Positions 36,280 to 45,327 of a DNA stretch of 64,000 nt are shown here, piece by piece. Both the position numbers and the translations under genes were made by a program. Position 1 is the stretch's first letter; each line of letters opens with the position of its first letter. Under the pieces are notes generated by a model that saw only the letters and a list, made by a program, of their open reading frames with translations, searched no databases and was not told the DNA's origin. Origin of the DNA: Chloroflexota bacterium (GTDB lineage: Bacteria; Chloroflexota; UBA6077; CF-72); contig JACPOP010000016.1 in the NCBI GenBank assembly GCA_016191465.1, positions 93,011 through 157,010 of the forward strand. Reading direction: 5' to 3'.

Positions 36280-37383
36280 TTAGGAGCCGGTTGCCCTCGC
36301 CACGTTGGCGTTGTGCTCGGCGAGCGTGTTTGCGAACAGGTGGCTCCCGTCTCCGCGGGCAACGAAGTACAGGTACCCCGTTTGCGCAGGATTGACGACC
36401 GCTTGAATGGACGCCTCGCCGGGGTTGCAGATGGGCCCGGGCGGAAGGCCTTTCCGAAGGTAGGTGTTGTACGGCGAGTCCGCCTGCAGGTCCTCCAGCG
36501 TAAGGTCGCGCTTCCAGTAGCCAAAGGACAAAGCGGCGCGCAGGTCGCGGTTCGCCACGCTGAACTGGACCGTCGGGTCAGCCTGGAGCAGCATCTCCTC
36601 ACTGAGCCGATTGAGATACACGCTGGCGATCACCGGGCGCTCCTCTGGCTTTTGCGCTTCACGCTCGACGATGGACGCGAGGGTGAGAAGTTGCTGCACT
36701 GTCAGCTTGACCGTCCCCACACCCGCCGCGCGCCTGAGAGGCTCCATGCCTCGTGCGAGGAACTGGCGCACCATCAGGTCGGCCGCCTCGACGCCGCTCA
36801 CCGGCGCCTTCACCTCGTACGTCCAGGGGAAGAGATAGCCTTCCAGGGAAGGCACCGCGCCAAGCTCGACGGCGGCCGGGACGGACTTCGGATCCGCCAC
36901 CGCTCGCAGGAACTCCTCGCGCGACGTGACAAAGCCCACCGCCTCCAGGCGATCGGCCACCTGCTCCGCACGCCATCCCTCGGGGATCGTAGCGATGATG
37001 CCCCGCTTCACCTGGCCGCGCGCCAGGACCTCCACGATCTCGGCCACGCTCATCGAGCGGCTGATCTCGTAGTCACCGGCGGCGAGGCTGCTGCCAACGC
37101 CCTTCTGCTCGACCACCTTGCGGAAGCCGGCGGCCGAGCGCACCAGGCCGCGGCCCCTGAGCTCTTCACCAATCAGCAGTGCGCTGGCGCCAGGACGGAC
37201 CGTGAAGATCTCCTTGCGCGTATCCTCGAGGTCCACCGCGTTCACCGGCGGGTCGACCACGTCCACGAGCGGAGCGAGCAGCGACGGGCTGCGTCCGTCG
37301 CCCTCCCCGAGCAGGACGTTGGCGGCGAAGGCGGCCACACCGATCACCAGGACCGCGAACAGGAAGGTGGCGAGCCGGGCCAC
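36280..37383 (-). CDS. mltG: Endolytic murein transglycosylase MltG
   Basis: 367 residues. One N-terminal membrane anchor (about 5-25), a LysM-like region (FTVRPGASALLIGEELRGRG), then the YceG catalytic domain with LASIVEREA holding the catalytic Glu and DSPYNTYLRKGLPPGPICNP. It cleaves nascent peptidoglycan strands and helps set glycan length. GTG 37383 shares a base with the ruvX stop codon, so the two are coupled. Confidence 0.95.
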   Translation of the reverse strand: MARLATFLFAVLVIGVAAFAANVLLGEGDGRSPSLLAPLVDVVDPPVNAVDLEDTRKEIFTVRPGASALLIGEELRGRGLVRSAAGFRKVVEQKGVGSSLAAGDYEISRSMSVAEIVEVLARGQVKRGIIATIPEGWRAEQVADRLEAVGFVTSREEFLRAVADPKSVPAAVELGAVPSLEGYLFPWTYEVKAPVSGVEAADLMVRQFLARGMEPLRRAAGVGTVKLTVQQLLTLASIVEREAQKPEERPVIASVYLNRLSEEMLLQADPTVQFSVANRDLRAALSFGYWKRDLTLEDLQADSPYNTYLRKGLPPGPICNPGEASIQAVVNPAQTGYLYFVARGDGSHLFANTLAEHNANVARATGS

Positions 37384-37910
37384 TACGCTCCCGACCCGGA
37401 GAGGTCGTGCTGACCCAGGCGGACGGCGTCGTCCCGAGTCCGGCTTTCCAGCGCGGCCAGATTCGCCGCCCGGGTGCGGGCCAAGCGCGCCGCGTCAAGG
37501 TAGTCCTGCAACATCACTGCCGCGGCGTACGCGTCCAGCTCACCCCGCTGCCGCGCCCGGCGGAGGTCCCGCCCGTTGGCCCGTAAAGCCTCTTCCGCCC
37601 CAGCGGAGCTGAGCCGCTCGTCCCAGAGCTGCATCGGCAGCGCCAGCACCGCGCCGAGCCGTCGGGCGAATTCCTCGGAGCGTCTGGCCTGAGGACCGAT
37701 CGAGCCGTCGGCATTGATTGGATAGCCCACCACGATCTGAACGGCCCGTTCCTCACGCGCGATGCGAGCTATCGCTTCGAGAGTTGGTCCGAGGTCGCGG
37801 CCGCGCGGCAGCACCTGGAGGGGTGAGGCAATCAACCGCAGCGCATCCGACACCGCCAGGCCCACGCGCCGCTCGCCAGGGTCGATGCCGAGGACACGCC
37901 CGTCCTCCAC
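37383..37910 (-). CDS. ruvX: RuvX/YqgF family nuclease
   Basis: 175 residues. RNase-H-like fold with VLGIDPGERRVGLAVSD, VVGYPINADGS and WDERLSSAGAEEAL. Known as a putative Holliday-junction resolvase and as the nuclease that trims the 16S rRNA 5' end. GTG start. The ~35 C-terminal residues are an extension beyond the usual ~140. Confidence 0.93.
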   Translation of the reverse strand: MEDGRVLGIDPGERRVGLAVSDALRLIASPLQVLPRGRDLGPTLEAIARIAREERAVQIVVGYPINADGSIGPQARRSEEFARRLGAVLALPMQLWDERLSSAGAEEALRANGRDLRRARQRGELDAYAAAVMLQDYLDAARLARTRAANLAALESRTRDDAVRLGQHDLSGSGA

Positions 37911-37915
37911 CGCGG

Positions 37916-39361
37916 CTACTTAGGACCCTCCACCGCCACGTCGAGGCGGTATACGCGCGGTGCCCAGGCCTGGGTGAGCTCAACCCGCGGCGGCTGGGCG
38001 AGGCCCGAGATCGTTCCCAGGATCGTGCGGATCTCCTGCGGAGATTTGCCTCGGAGCGCCTGCTCGATCCCCGCGCGGTCAATGTCCGGGACCGCGATAC
38101 CGGAAGCCTTGGTCTTCAGACTGACCTTCTGCCCCTGGACGCCCGCGATGCTGGGCGGGTCGATCTTTGCGGCTCCACTGATCTTCTGGCCGGAGCCCGC
38201 GCTGGAAGCAAGGACTCGCCCCACCAGGTCGTTGAAGCGGTTGTTGTCCATCGCCGTGGCGGAGGCGATGTAGAAGAGACGTCCGGTGATCTGCTCGGCT
38301 TCGGCGCCGGGCTGTTGGTCAAACTGAATTGGCTCGTCTTTGATCTGGAGCGATTGGTCCAGTAGCGTTCGTGTGTCGCCCGCGCGTCCCTTGAGCGTTT
38401 GGAGCGCACGCTGCCGTGCCTGCCCGAGCAACTGGTCCTTCAGCTTATTGAGGTCCTCCTGGTTGACCACCTTCGCCTGGCGATCGCTGCCGCCCGAGGT
38501 CGGCCTTGGGTTCGAGACCTGAAGCCCACTCGCGTCGAAGCCATCAAACTGGGTGATCGCGCCGGCCGGCACGTTCGATCCGGTGCCGGCCTCGACGGCG
38601 GTCACCGCGACCCGTCCGGGCACGCCGCGGTTGAGGCGAAGCTCCTGGTCAAGGCTGAATTTCACACCGCCCTCGGCCATAACGCGGGTGCCCCTGTTCA
38701 GCACCGCCACCTCCGGCCGCGTGCTTATCACCTGGATTTCACCGCGTGCTCGCTCACGCCCGACCACCCGGTCCGGTGGGATGTCGAGCTTGCCAGCGAT
38801 CTCGTCGCGCGGCATGGTGAGCAGCTCGCCCGGCAGAACGCCGGCGGCGGTATCCACCGCTTGCGCCGCGGGGTCCACGGTGATGCTCACGTCTCGCGCT
38901 ACCTGCGTTGTCTGGGGCACCAGCGTCACCTTCATGGAGGGCAGGAACAGAGCGAACGCCAGCGTGGTCAAGCCGATGCCGACCAGCATCGCCGCCAGGC
39001 CCGCCAGCGAGGGCGCCCAGTCCGGGAAGACCAGCAGCGGCGGACGCTGGTCGGGGCCCAGCATCAGGTGGCGCAGGGTGCGCAACGAGCGTTTGGTGCG
39101 GAACCCCTCGTGCTCCGCCAGGCGCCGCCGCGTGGGGTCACCGGTAACGAGGATCGTCTCGGAGGAGAGCTCGTTGGCGACGCGCGCCAGAATGCGGAAA
39201 TCCAGGGGCGAGCGCAGGACCGGCGAGCGCCGAGGGACCACGAGATAGACCTCTTCGGCTCCACTCGACTCGAGCTTTGAGCGGATGGTGCCGAGATCGT
39301 CGTCGGGGTCCAGGAACACGAGCTCCTGGGACCGGGGTGCTGCCTTGGATCGGCCGAACAT
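37916..39361 (-). CDS. Membrane protein with baseplate-J-like domain
   Basis: 481 residues. A cytoplasmic N-terminal part (1-~110, with LVFLDPDDDLGTIRSKLESS), one transmembrane helix (LAGLAAMLVGIGLTTLAFAL, about 118-140), then a large outside domain whose core (VPGRVAVTAVEAGTGSNVPAGAI) resembles baseplate J/gp47-type proteins, the label such genes usually receive. Phage or contractile-tail genes are absent. It lies between alaS and ruvX, 5 bases before the latter, and seems to be a housekeeping envelope protein of the lineage. Exact role unknown. Confidence 0.8.
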   Translation of the reverse strand: MFGRSKAAPRSQELVFLDPDDDLGTIRSKLESSGAEEVYLVVPRRSPVLRSPLDFRILARVANELSSETILVTGDPTRRRLAEHEGFRTKRSLRTLRHLMLGPDQRPPLLVFPDWAPSLAGLAAMLVGIGLTTLAFALFLPSMKVTLVPQTTQVARDVSITVDPAAQAVDTAAGVLPGELLTMPRDEIAGKLDIPPDRVVGRERARGEIQVISTRPEVAVLNRGTRVMAEGGVKFSLDQELRLNRGVPGRVAVTAVEAGTGSNVPAGAITQFDGFDASGLQVSNPRPTSGGSDRQAKVVNQEDLNKLKDQLLGQARQRALQTLKGRAGDTRTLLDQSLQIKDEPIQFDQQPGAEAEQITGRLFYIASATAMDNNRFNDLVGRVLASSAGSGQKISGAAKIDPPSIAGVQGQKVSLKTKASGIAVPDIDRAGIEQALRGKSPQEIRTILGTISGLAQPPRVELTQAWAPRVYRLDVAVEGPK

Positions 39362-39536
39362 CGTGGGGCGAGACTCCTACCTACCTGCCAAACTGAGAGC
39401 GACCTGAATGCTGCAGACAGCCCCGGCCACGGTGGGGCTCCGCCGGGTCCGCTCGTGGCATCGCGGGATTCTGGCCGGCGCGTTCGTAACGGAGCGTATC
39501 ACTGCCCTTAGCAAGGAGCGGGCCGGGGCGCATGGC

Positions 39537-42182
39537 TTACGCACCGACCGCGGCGCTGATTGTCGCGAACGCCTGCTCCAGCGCGGCGGGAATCCGGGCG
39601 GCGTCACCGCCGCCGCCGGTCGCGAAATCGGGCCGCCCGCCGCCACCGCCGCCCGCCGCCCGCGCTACGTCTCGCAGCACTGCTCCGGCGTTCAAACGGC
39701 CGTCCACCAGGAGGTCACGCGTGATGCCGACGACGAACCGCGGTTTGTCTCCGAGGACCGATGCAAGTACCACCACGCCCGAGCCCAGGTCTTCGCGGAC
39801 GGCGTCCACGAGCTGCTTCAACCCGGCATCGTCCGCTTGTTCCACGCGCGCCGCCACCACTCGCACAGGTCCCACCTGTCGGGCGCCCGCGGCCAACGTA
39901 GCCGCGCTCTCATGCGCCTGCTGGTGCTTTAACCGTTGTAGCTCGGTGCGCGCCCGTTCCAGCTCCTCCACCAGGGCGTCGACGCGCATCGGTGCTTCGT
40001 CCACGCTCGGCGCCCCGGCCCGCTCCGCCACGCGCTCCAGCAGACCCACCCGGTCCTGGAAAAAGCGCAGCGCTGGCTGGCCCGCCAGCGCCACGATCCG
40101 TCGCTTGCCGCTGCCGATGCCGGACTCCGCGGCAATCACCGCCAGCCCCAGCTCGCCGGCGTGGTGGGTGTGCGTGCCGCCGCACAGCTCCTTTGAGTAG
40201 TCGCCAATGGACACGACCCGAACCTGCTCCCCGTACTTCTCGCCGAACATCATGGTGGCGCCCGTCTTGCGGGCGGCATCGATGCCCATCACTTCCCAGT
40301 GCACCGGCAGGTCCTGCATCGCGCGGTCGTTGATGATGCTCGCGACCGCCTGCAATTGCTCGCGGCTGAGCGCGCGCGGGTAGTTGAAGTCGAAGCGCGC
40401 CATGTCGGGCGCCACCAGCGATCCCTGCTGGCTTGTGCCTTCGCCCAGCACGTCCTTCAGCGCGCGGTGCAGCAGGTGAGTGACCGTGTGGTGGCGCATC
40501 GTGCGAGCGCGGCGATCCAGGTCCACCTCCGCAGCCGCGAGCTCACCCCGCTGGACGGCACCCTCGACCACGCGACCGATGTGGACCACGTGGCCGGCGC
40601 CGTCGAATTGCGTGTCCTGCACCTCGAACACGCCACTCGGCGTCACGATCCGGCCGCGGTCGCCCACCTGGCCGCCGCCTTCCGGGTAGAACGGCGAAGC
40701 TTCAAGCACCAGCCGCGCTGGGGCGCCTGGCTGAAGATGCTCTTGCGATACGGCGCGCTCGTCCTCTGCACGTAACCCCAGCACCCGCGCTCGCGCGCTG
40801 GTGTCCGTCCAGGCCAGGAACCCCGTCTGGGCAGCCTCGGGGAACTCGTTCGTGCCACCGGGCTCCGCCTCCGCGAACGCGGATGCCGCCTGGGCACGCC
40901 GCCGCTCCTGGTCGAGCGCAACCCGGTATTCGTCCCACGCAAAGTGCAGGCCCTGTTCGTGGAGCACCTCTTCGGTCAGCTCCGGCGGAAAACCGTGCGT
41001 CTGGTACAGATCGAAGACACGCTCGCCAGCGACCTGGCTGGTCCCGCGGGCGCGCGTCTCCGCGACGAGGCGCTCGATCTGCGTCAGCCCCGCCCGCAGC
41101 GTCCGTGTAAAGAGCTCCTCCTCCTGGTCCACGATCTGCCGAATGCGCGCCCGGTCGGTTCGCAGCACGGGATAGTGCTCACCCATGCGCTCGCCAACCG
41201 TGTCCACCAGCCCGCCCAGGAACGGCCGGGTGATCCCCAGCATCCGCCCGTAGCGAATGGCTCGGCGCATGATCCGTCGCAGCACGTATTCCCGGCCGCC
41301 GGTGCCAGGTACCACCCCATCCGCCACCAGGAACGTCAGGCCCCGGCCGTGGTCACCCAGCACCCGCAGGGCGAAATCGGTTGTCGGGTCTGCCCCGTAG
41401 CGGGTGCCGGCAATTTCGGCCGCGGCCTGCATGATCGGCAAGAAGAGATCAGTCTCATACACCGACGGCGTGCCCTGCGCCAGCGCCGTGGTGCGCTCCA
41501 GTCCGATCCCGGTATCCACGTTCTTCCGGGGCAGCGGCGTTCGAACGCCGCGCTCGTCCTGGAAGTACTGCATGAAGACGAGGTTCCAGAACTCAAGCCG
41601 GCCACAGTCGCAGTCAGGAGGGTCTTCCGGGAAACCGCAGCCGTGCCCCGGATCCTGCTGGAAGTAGATCTCTGAATCGGGCCCGCAGGGGCCCGTCTTG
41701 CCCGGCGGACCCCACCAGTTGTGCTCGTCTCCCAGCCGCACGATGCGCCCCGGGGGAACACCCACCAACAGCCAGATGGCCTCGGCCTCGTCGTCCGTCT
41801 CGTGGACGGTGATCCACAACCGTTCGGCGGGAAACGCCAGCTTCTGGGTGACGAGCTCGTACGCCCAGGGGATCACCTCCGCCTTGAAGTACTCGCCCAC
41901 CGAGAAGTTGCCCATCATCTCGAAGAACGTCAGGTGCCGCGGATCGCCCACCTCGTCGATGTCCACGGTACGGAAGCACTTCTGCACAGAGGTCATGCGC
42001 GGGCTCGGCGGCGCCTGCTGGCCCAGGAAATACGGGACGAACTGCTGCATCCCGGCCGTCGTCAGGAGCACGGTGGGATCGTTATGGGGAATGAGGCTTG
42101 AAGAAGGAATGACCTGACTGCCGCGCTCCTTCCAGAACTCCAGGAAGGCGGCGCGGATCTGGTCGCTCGTGAGCGGCGCCAT
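39537..42182 (-). CDS. alaS: Alanyl-tRNA synthetase
   Basis: 881 residues, full length. The class II catalytic domain begins IRAAFLEFWKERGSQVIPSS and contains FFEMMGNFSVGEYFK; the editing domain has MRHHTVTHLLH and CGGTHTHHAGELG zinc ligands; the C-Ala domain ends FVVGITRDLLVDGRLNAG. Loads alanine on tRNA-Ala and edits Ser/Gly errors. ATG 42182 gives the family start; the frame is open a little upstream. Confidence 0.98.
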   Translation of the reverse strand: MAPLTSDQIRAAFLEFWKERGSQVIPSSSLIPHNDPTVLLTTAGMQQFVPYFLGQQAPPSPRMTSVQKCFRTVDIDEVGDPRHLTFFEMMGNFSVGEYFKAEVIPWAYELVTQKLAFPAERLWITVHETDDEAEAIWLLVGVPPGRIVRLGDEHNWWGPPGKTGPCGPDSEIYFQQDPGHGCGFPEDPPDCDCGRLEFWNLVFMQYFQDERGVRTPLPRKNVDTGIGLERTTALAQGTPSVYETDLFLPIMQAAAEIAGTRYGADPTTDFALRVLGDHGRGLTFLVADGVVPGTGGREYVLRRIMRRAIRYGRMLGITRPFLGGLVDTVGERMGEHYPVLRTDRARIRQIVDQEEELFTRTLRAGLTQIERLVAETRARGTSQVAGERVFDLYQTHGFPPELTEEVLHEQGLHFAWDEYRVALDQERRRAQAASAFAEAEPGGTNEFPEAAQTGFLAWTDTSARARVLGLRAEDERAVSQEHLQPGAPARLVLEASPFYPEGGGQVGDRGRIVTPSGVFEVQDTQFDGAGHVVHIGRVVEGAVQRGELAAAEVDLDRRARTMRHHTVTHLLHRALKDVLGEGTSQQGSLVAPDMARFDFNYPRALSREQLQAVASIINDRAMQDLPVHWEVMGIDAARKTGATMMFGEKYGEQVRVVSIGDYSKELCGGTHTHHAGELGLAVIAAESGIGSGKRRIVALAGQPALRFFQDRVGLLERVAERAGAPSVDEAPMRVDALVEELERARTELQRLKHQQAHESAATLAAGARQVGPVRVVAARVEQADDAGLKQLVDAVREDLGSGVVVLASVLGDKPRFVVGITRDLLVDGRLNAGAVLRDVARAAGGGGGGRPDFATGGGGDAARIPAALEQAFATISAAVGA

Positions 42183-42251
42183 GAAGGGTGCCCGCGAGCA
42201 TAGCAAGGGTATCCACCGGTGCCGCCGGGACTCGTTCGGAAGTGGATTTCT

Positions 42252-42273
42252 CAACGGGCGCTGACGCCCGTTG
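42252..42273. terminator. Hairpin between WalJ-type gene and alaS
   Basis: CAACGGGCG, loop CTGA, CGCCCGTTG: a perfect 9-bp stem, 16 bases past the stop of the gene at 42290 on the minus strand. No U tract follows, so it is at most a weak or factor-assisted terminator, or an mRNA 3'-end stabiliser. Confidence 0.4.
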
Positions 42274-42289
42274 GCTTACCGAACGTCGC

Positions 42290-43087
42290 TCAAAACAGGC
42301 TGAGCTGCTCCTCGCGCGGCGTGGAGGACCAGTACAGGCTGGGCTTGCGGTGGTGCGTAACGCGCAGCCGGACATGTCCGAGCCCGCGGCGCTTCAGCGT
42401 ACGTCCGATGGTCTCCAGGGCGTGGCCGTGGCTGTTGTTCTGCTCGCTCATGTGGCCAAGCCACACCTCGCGCGGGGCCCTGTCGCCGGTCCGGGCGACG
42501 GCAAGCCCCGCCTCGGCATTCGACAGGTGCCCCCGGTTCCCAGCGACGCGGCTCTTCAGGAAAGCCGGATATGGCCCCTCGTGCAGCAGCTGGGGATCGT
42601 AATTCGCTTCGAGAACCAGGAGATCCAGGCCAGAAAGGTGTTGCTGCACACTCTCCGGGACCCATCCCAGGTCCGTCGTCACGCAGGCCCTGGCGGTCGC
42701 CGACTCGAACCGGAAGCCCAGTGGCTCCACGCAGTCATGCGGCACTGCGAACGGCAGAACCTCGACTTCGCCAACGCGGAACCGGTCCTCCGCGGTGATG
42801 GCGTGGGCGCGGTCGCAGTCCCGGAGCGTTGGGTGGCCGAGTGTCCCAAGCGACGCAAAAATTGGTACGCCATAGGCGTCTGACACCTCGCGCGCGGACT
42901 TGATGTGATCCGAGTGGGCGTGCGTCAGCAGGATGCCGTCGAGTGCGCGCGGATCCACGCGGCAGTGCGCCAGGTAGCGCCGGATATCGCCGATGGGCCG
43001 GCCGCACTCCACCAGCAGGTGCGTGCCTTCGCTCTCCAGCAGGAAGCAGTTCCCGCTGCTGCCGCTCGCAAGCGTCCAGAGCTGCAT
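42290..43087 (-). CDS. MBL-fold metallohydrolase (YycJ/WalJ type)
   Basis: 265 residues. Metallo-beta-lactamase fold with the metal motif THAHSDH (THxHxDH), then VTTDLGWVPE and the GNRGHLSNAEAG and GHMSEQNNSH stretches typical of the YycJ/WalJ subfamily, which has been described as a dsDNA 5'-exonuclease/phosphodiesterase. ATG 43087 is the family start (MQLWTLASGSSGNCFLLE). Located upstream of alaS on the same strand. Confidence 0.9.
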   Translation of the reverse strand: MQLWTLASGSSGNCFLLESEGTHLLVECGRPIGDIRRYLAHCRVDPRALDGILLTHAHSDHIKSAREVSDAYGVPIFASLGTLGHPTLRDCDRAHAITAEDRFRVGEVEVLPFAVPHDCVEPLGFRFESATARACVTTDLGWVPESVQQHLSGLDLLVLEANYDPQLLHEGPYPAFLKSRVAGNRGHLSNAEAGLAVARTGDRAPREVWLGHMSEQNNSHGHALETIGRTLKRRGLGHVRLRVTHHRKPSLYWSSTPREEQLSLF

Positions 43088-43278
43088 CAGCGACGGGCCG
43101 AAGGACTGGCGGGGGAATGGGACACGGAGAACGGAGTGTACGCCGAGCCGAACCGGCTCGGGACGTTCCGGGGCACACCCGTCCGATCCCGCGGCGGAAT
43201 ACCATCGCTTGCGGCGCGTTGCACTACTGTAGAACGTGTGTTCCCGATGCTGACCTTCATCGCGCTTCGCCATTGCCC

Positions 43279-43728
43279 ATGAGCCCCCGGTCCGCTCCCA
43301 GGCTGCGTGATCCAGCCGTCATGGCGTTCCTTCGGCTTGCCCGTGTGCTGGCCAAGGTGGAGCACCGTGCGCAGGAGGCGCTTCGCCGCCACGGCCTTTC
43401 GCACGCCCAGTTCGACGTTCTGGCGCATGTTGGCGCCGCCGAAGGGATCTCGCAGCAAGCGTTGGCCAATTCGCTCCTCGTTACCAAGGGCAACGTATGC
43501 CAGCTGCTGGACCGAATGGAGGCCCAGGGGCTTCTAGAACGGCGGCCTGAGGGACGCAGCAACCGGCTGTTCCTCACCGACCACGGCCACGCCATCTACG
43601 ATGTGGTGATTCCCGCGCACGAGGCGGAAGTCAGCGCCCAGTTCGGGGCGCTCGCCCCATCGGAGCAGGAGCAACTCCTTACCCTCCTTCGACGAGTGGA
43701 TCACTCGTTAGCCGCTACGCGCGCCTGA
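43279..43728 (+). CDS. MarR family transcriptional regulator
   Basis: 149 residues, standard MarR length. The winged helix-turn-helix is visible: SHAQFDVLAHVGAAEGISQQ ... TKGNVCQLLDRMEAQGLLERR, with a wing containing RSNRLFLTDHG. Binds DNA as a dimer and is usually released by small phenolic or oxidising ligands. Start ATG 43279. Its target may be the next small secreted protein gene, 110 bases downstream, or itself. Confidence 0.9.
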   Translation: MSPRSAPRLRDPAVMAFLRLARVLAKVEHRAQEALRRHGLSHAQFDVLAHVGAAEGISQQALANSLLVTKGNVCQLLDRMEAQGLLERRPEGRSNRLFLTDHGHAIYDVVIPAHEAEVSAQFGALAPSEQEQLLTLLRRVDHSLAATRA

Positions 43729-43838
43729 CGGTCAGGACTTCGGTCCTTTCTTTGCCAGCTTGGCGCCGAATGCGACGGGTTCCCGGCAGCAATGTGGGTA
43801 TGTTCACTCGCACAAAGGTCTTGTTGGAGGATCCCCGT

Positions 43839-44213
43839 ATGCGACGTTTCCTGAGCTCGGTGGCGCTGGTAGCCATTTTCGCGGTCCCCTTCGCCTCGTC
43901 TGCCTCGGCGCAGTCGATCACCGGCACGTCGAGCGGCCTGCCGACCGACATCTTCTCGGTGAGCGGCGAGGGCTTCGAGCCTGGCACGCGCATCACGGAC
44001 GTGCTGGTATCGCCCAGCGGCCAGGAGCTCACGATCCTGCTCGACGGCTCGCCCGCGGTCTGGGTCATCGGCGACGACGGCCTGCTGAGCACCCAGTTCA
44101 CGCCAATCAGCGACCTTCCGGCCGCTGAAGCGGGCACCTGGAGTCACCGGCTGTGCATCGAGGGCACCGAGACCTGCTGGACGGGCAGCATCGAGATCCT
44201 GACGGGCGAGTAG
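43839..44213 (+). CDS. Small secreted protein of unknown function
   Basis: 124 residues. Clear signal peptide MRRFLSSVALVAIFAVPFAS with cleavage near SASAQ. The mature ~100 residues look all-beta, with PSGQELTILLDGSPAVWVIGDDGLL and a Cys pair (CIEGTETCW) that could form a disulfide. The frame opens earlier, but GGAGG 8 bases before ATG 43839 and the signal peptide decide the start. No family recognised. Confidence 0.8.
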   Translation: MRRFLSSVALVAIFAVPFASSASAQSITGTSSGLPTDIFSVSGEGFEPGTRITDVLVSPSGQELTILLDGSPAVWVIGDDGLLSTQFTPISDLPAAEAGTWSHRLCIEGTETCWTGSIEILTGE

Positions 44214-44228
44214 CCGACCACGGCCGCT

Positions 44229-44684
44229 CTACACCCGCTTCAGATCGGCGCTGTCCAGCCAGAGGGTAAACGGACCGTCATTCACCAGATGTACCTGCAT
44301 GTCAGCCCCAAAGCGGCCGGTCTGGACGACGAATCCCAGCGCGCGCAGATGCTCGGCGAACGCGTCCACCAGGGGCGAGGCCTGCTCGGGTGGGGCCGCA
44401 TACGTGAACCCTGGGCGGCGCCCCCGCGAGGTATCCGCGTACAGCGTGAACTGGCTGACCACCAGCAATTGCGCGCCGATCTGCTCGGCGCTGAGATTCG
44501 TCTTGCCGTCGGCGTCCTCGAAGCAGCGCAGTCCGACGACCTTCTCGGCCAGCACCTGAGCCACGGCTTCCGTGTCCTCACGCCCCACTCCGAGCAGCAC
44601 GAGCCAGCCGCGGCCGATCTGGCCCAGTGTAACCCCGGCTTCGACAACCGACGCCTCGGAGACCCGCTGAAGTAAGGCTCGCAC
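44229..44684 (-). CDS. dtd: D-aminoacyl-tRNA deacylase
   Basis: 151 residues. DTD signatures SQFTLYADTSRGRRPGF and NDGPFTLWLDS (the Gly-cisPro-type motif) are present. It removes D-amino acids and misplaced glycine from tRNA. GTG 44684 start. Tail-to-tail with the small secreted protein gene. Confidence 0.95.
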   Translation of the reverse strand: MRALLQRVSEASVVEAGVTLGQIGRGWLVLLGVGREDTEAVAQVLAEKVVGLRCFEDADGKTNLSAEQIGAQLLVVSQFTLYADTSRGRRPGFTYAAPPEQASPLVDAFAEHLRALGFVVQTGRFGADMQVHLVNDGPFTLWLDSADLKRV

Positions 44685-44750
44685 GCGCTAGCTCGTTCTA
44701 CCTGGCGAATGCGGCGGCGCTTCTGTCCGACGCTCTGCCCACCCGGAGCC

Positions 44751-45173
44751 TCAGGAGGGTGTTGACGAAGCCGAGGTCGTAGAAGGAGCAGGGGCTTCCG
44801 AGCGTTTGGTGGAGCCGGAGCCGGCGGCGGAATCCGACGTGGACTTTGTCGCCGATTCAGCCTTCTCCGGCTTCGCATCCGTGGAGGCGGGCGCGGAGCC
44901 GGATTCCGTCCCGGCGCTCACGTCGGCTGTGCTGGAAGCGTCCTTCTTTTCGCCCTTGTCCGCCGCCACCGCCTTATCTGCCTTCGCGGCAGCGGCCGTG
45001 CGGGAATCCGTGACATAGAAGCCGCTCCCCTTGAACACGATGCCGACAGGATGGATCACCCGTCGCAGCGCGCCGCTGCACTGCTCGCAGGTGGATAGTG
45101 GCTCGTCATGAAAGCCCTGTCGTTTCTCGATGACAGCCTCACAGGCGGTGCAAGCGTAGGTGTAAACGGGCAC
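44751..45173 (-). CDS. FmdB family zinc ribbon protein
   Basis: 140 residues. The first ~55 form an FmdB-type ribbon: MPVYTYACTACEAVIEKRQG and LSTCEQCSGALRRVIHPVGI, with two CxxC knuckles, ending FKGSGFYVTD. The remainder is a Ser/Ala/Lys/Glu-rich disordered tail. FmdB proteins are described as putative regulators; evidence is thin. GTG start. Confidence 0.9.
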   Translation of the reverse strand: MPVYTYACTACEAVIEKRQGFHDEPLSTCEQCSGALRRVIHPVGIVFKGSGFYVTDSRTAAAAKADKAVAADKGEKKDASSTADVSAGTESGSAPASTDAKPEKAESATKSTSDSAAGSGSTKRSEAPAPSTTSASSTPS

Positions 45174-45327
45174 GGCGAATCTCGTCCTCTACCCGTGGAG
45201 TCTACCCGGGCGAGTGTTGGAAACACGTTAGCGCTGGCACGTTGGGGGCAGGCGGGCGTCACACCCTGCTCACGGACCCGGCCCGTGCGGTGAAAAGCGT
45301 CGGGCCGCGAGTATTCTTGCGCTCGCG

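Noticed and set aside
36124..37413. Long plus-strand open frame starting in the repeat and running over mltG
   Set aside because: Its first part is the translated heptamer repeat (LELGTWN) and the rest is antisense to a conserved gene.
37916..39361. Prophage or contractile injection system suggested by the baseplate-J-like protein
   Set aside because: No sheath, tube, spike or other tail genes are nearby; the context is housekeeping and the protein has a membrane anchor.
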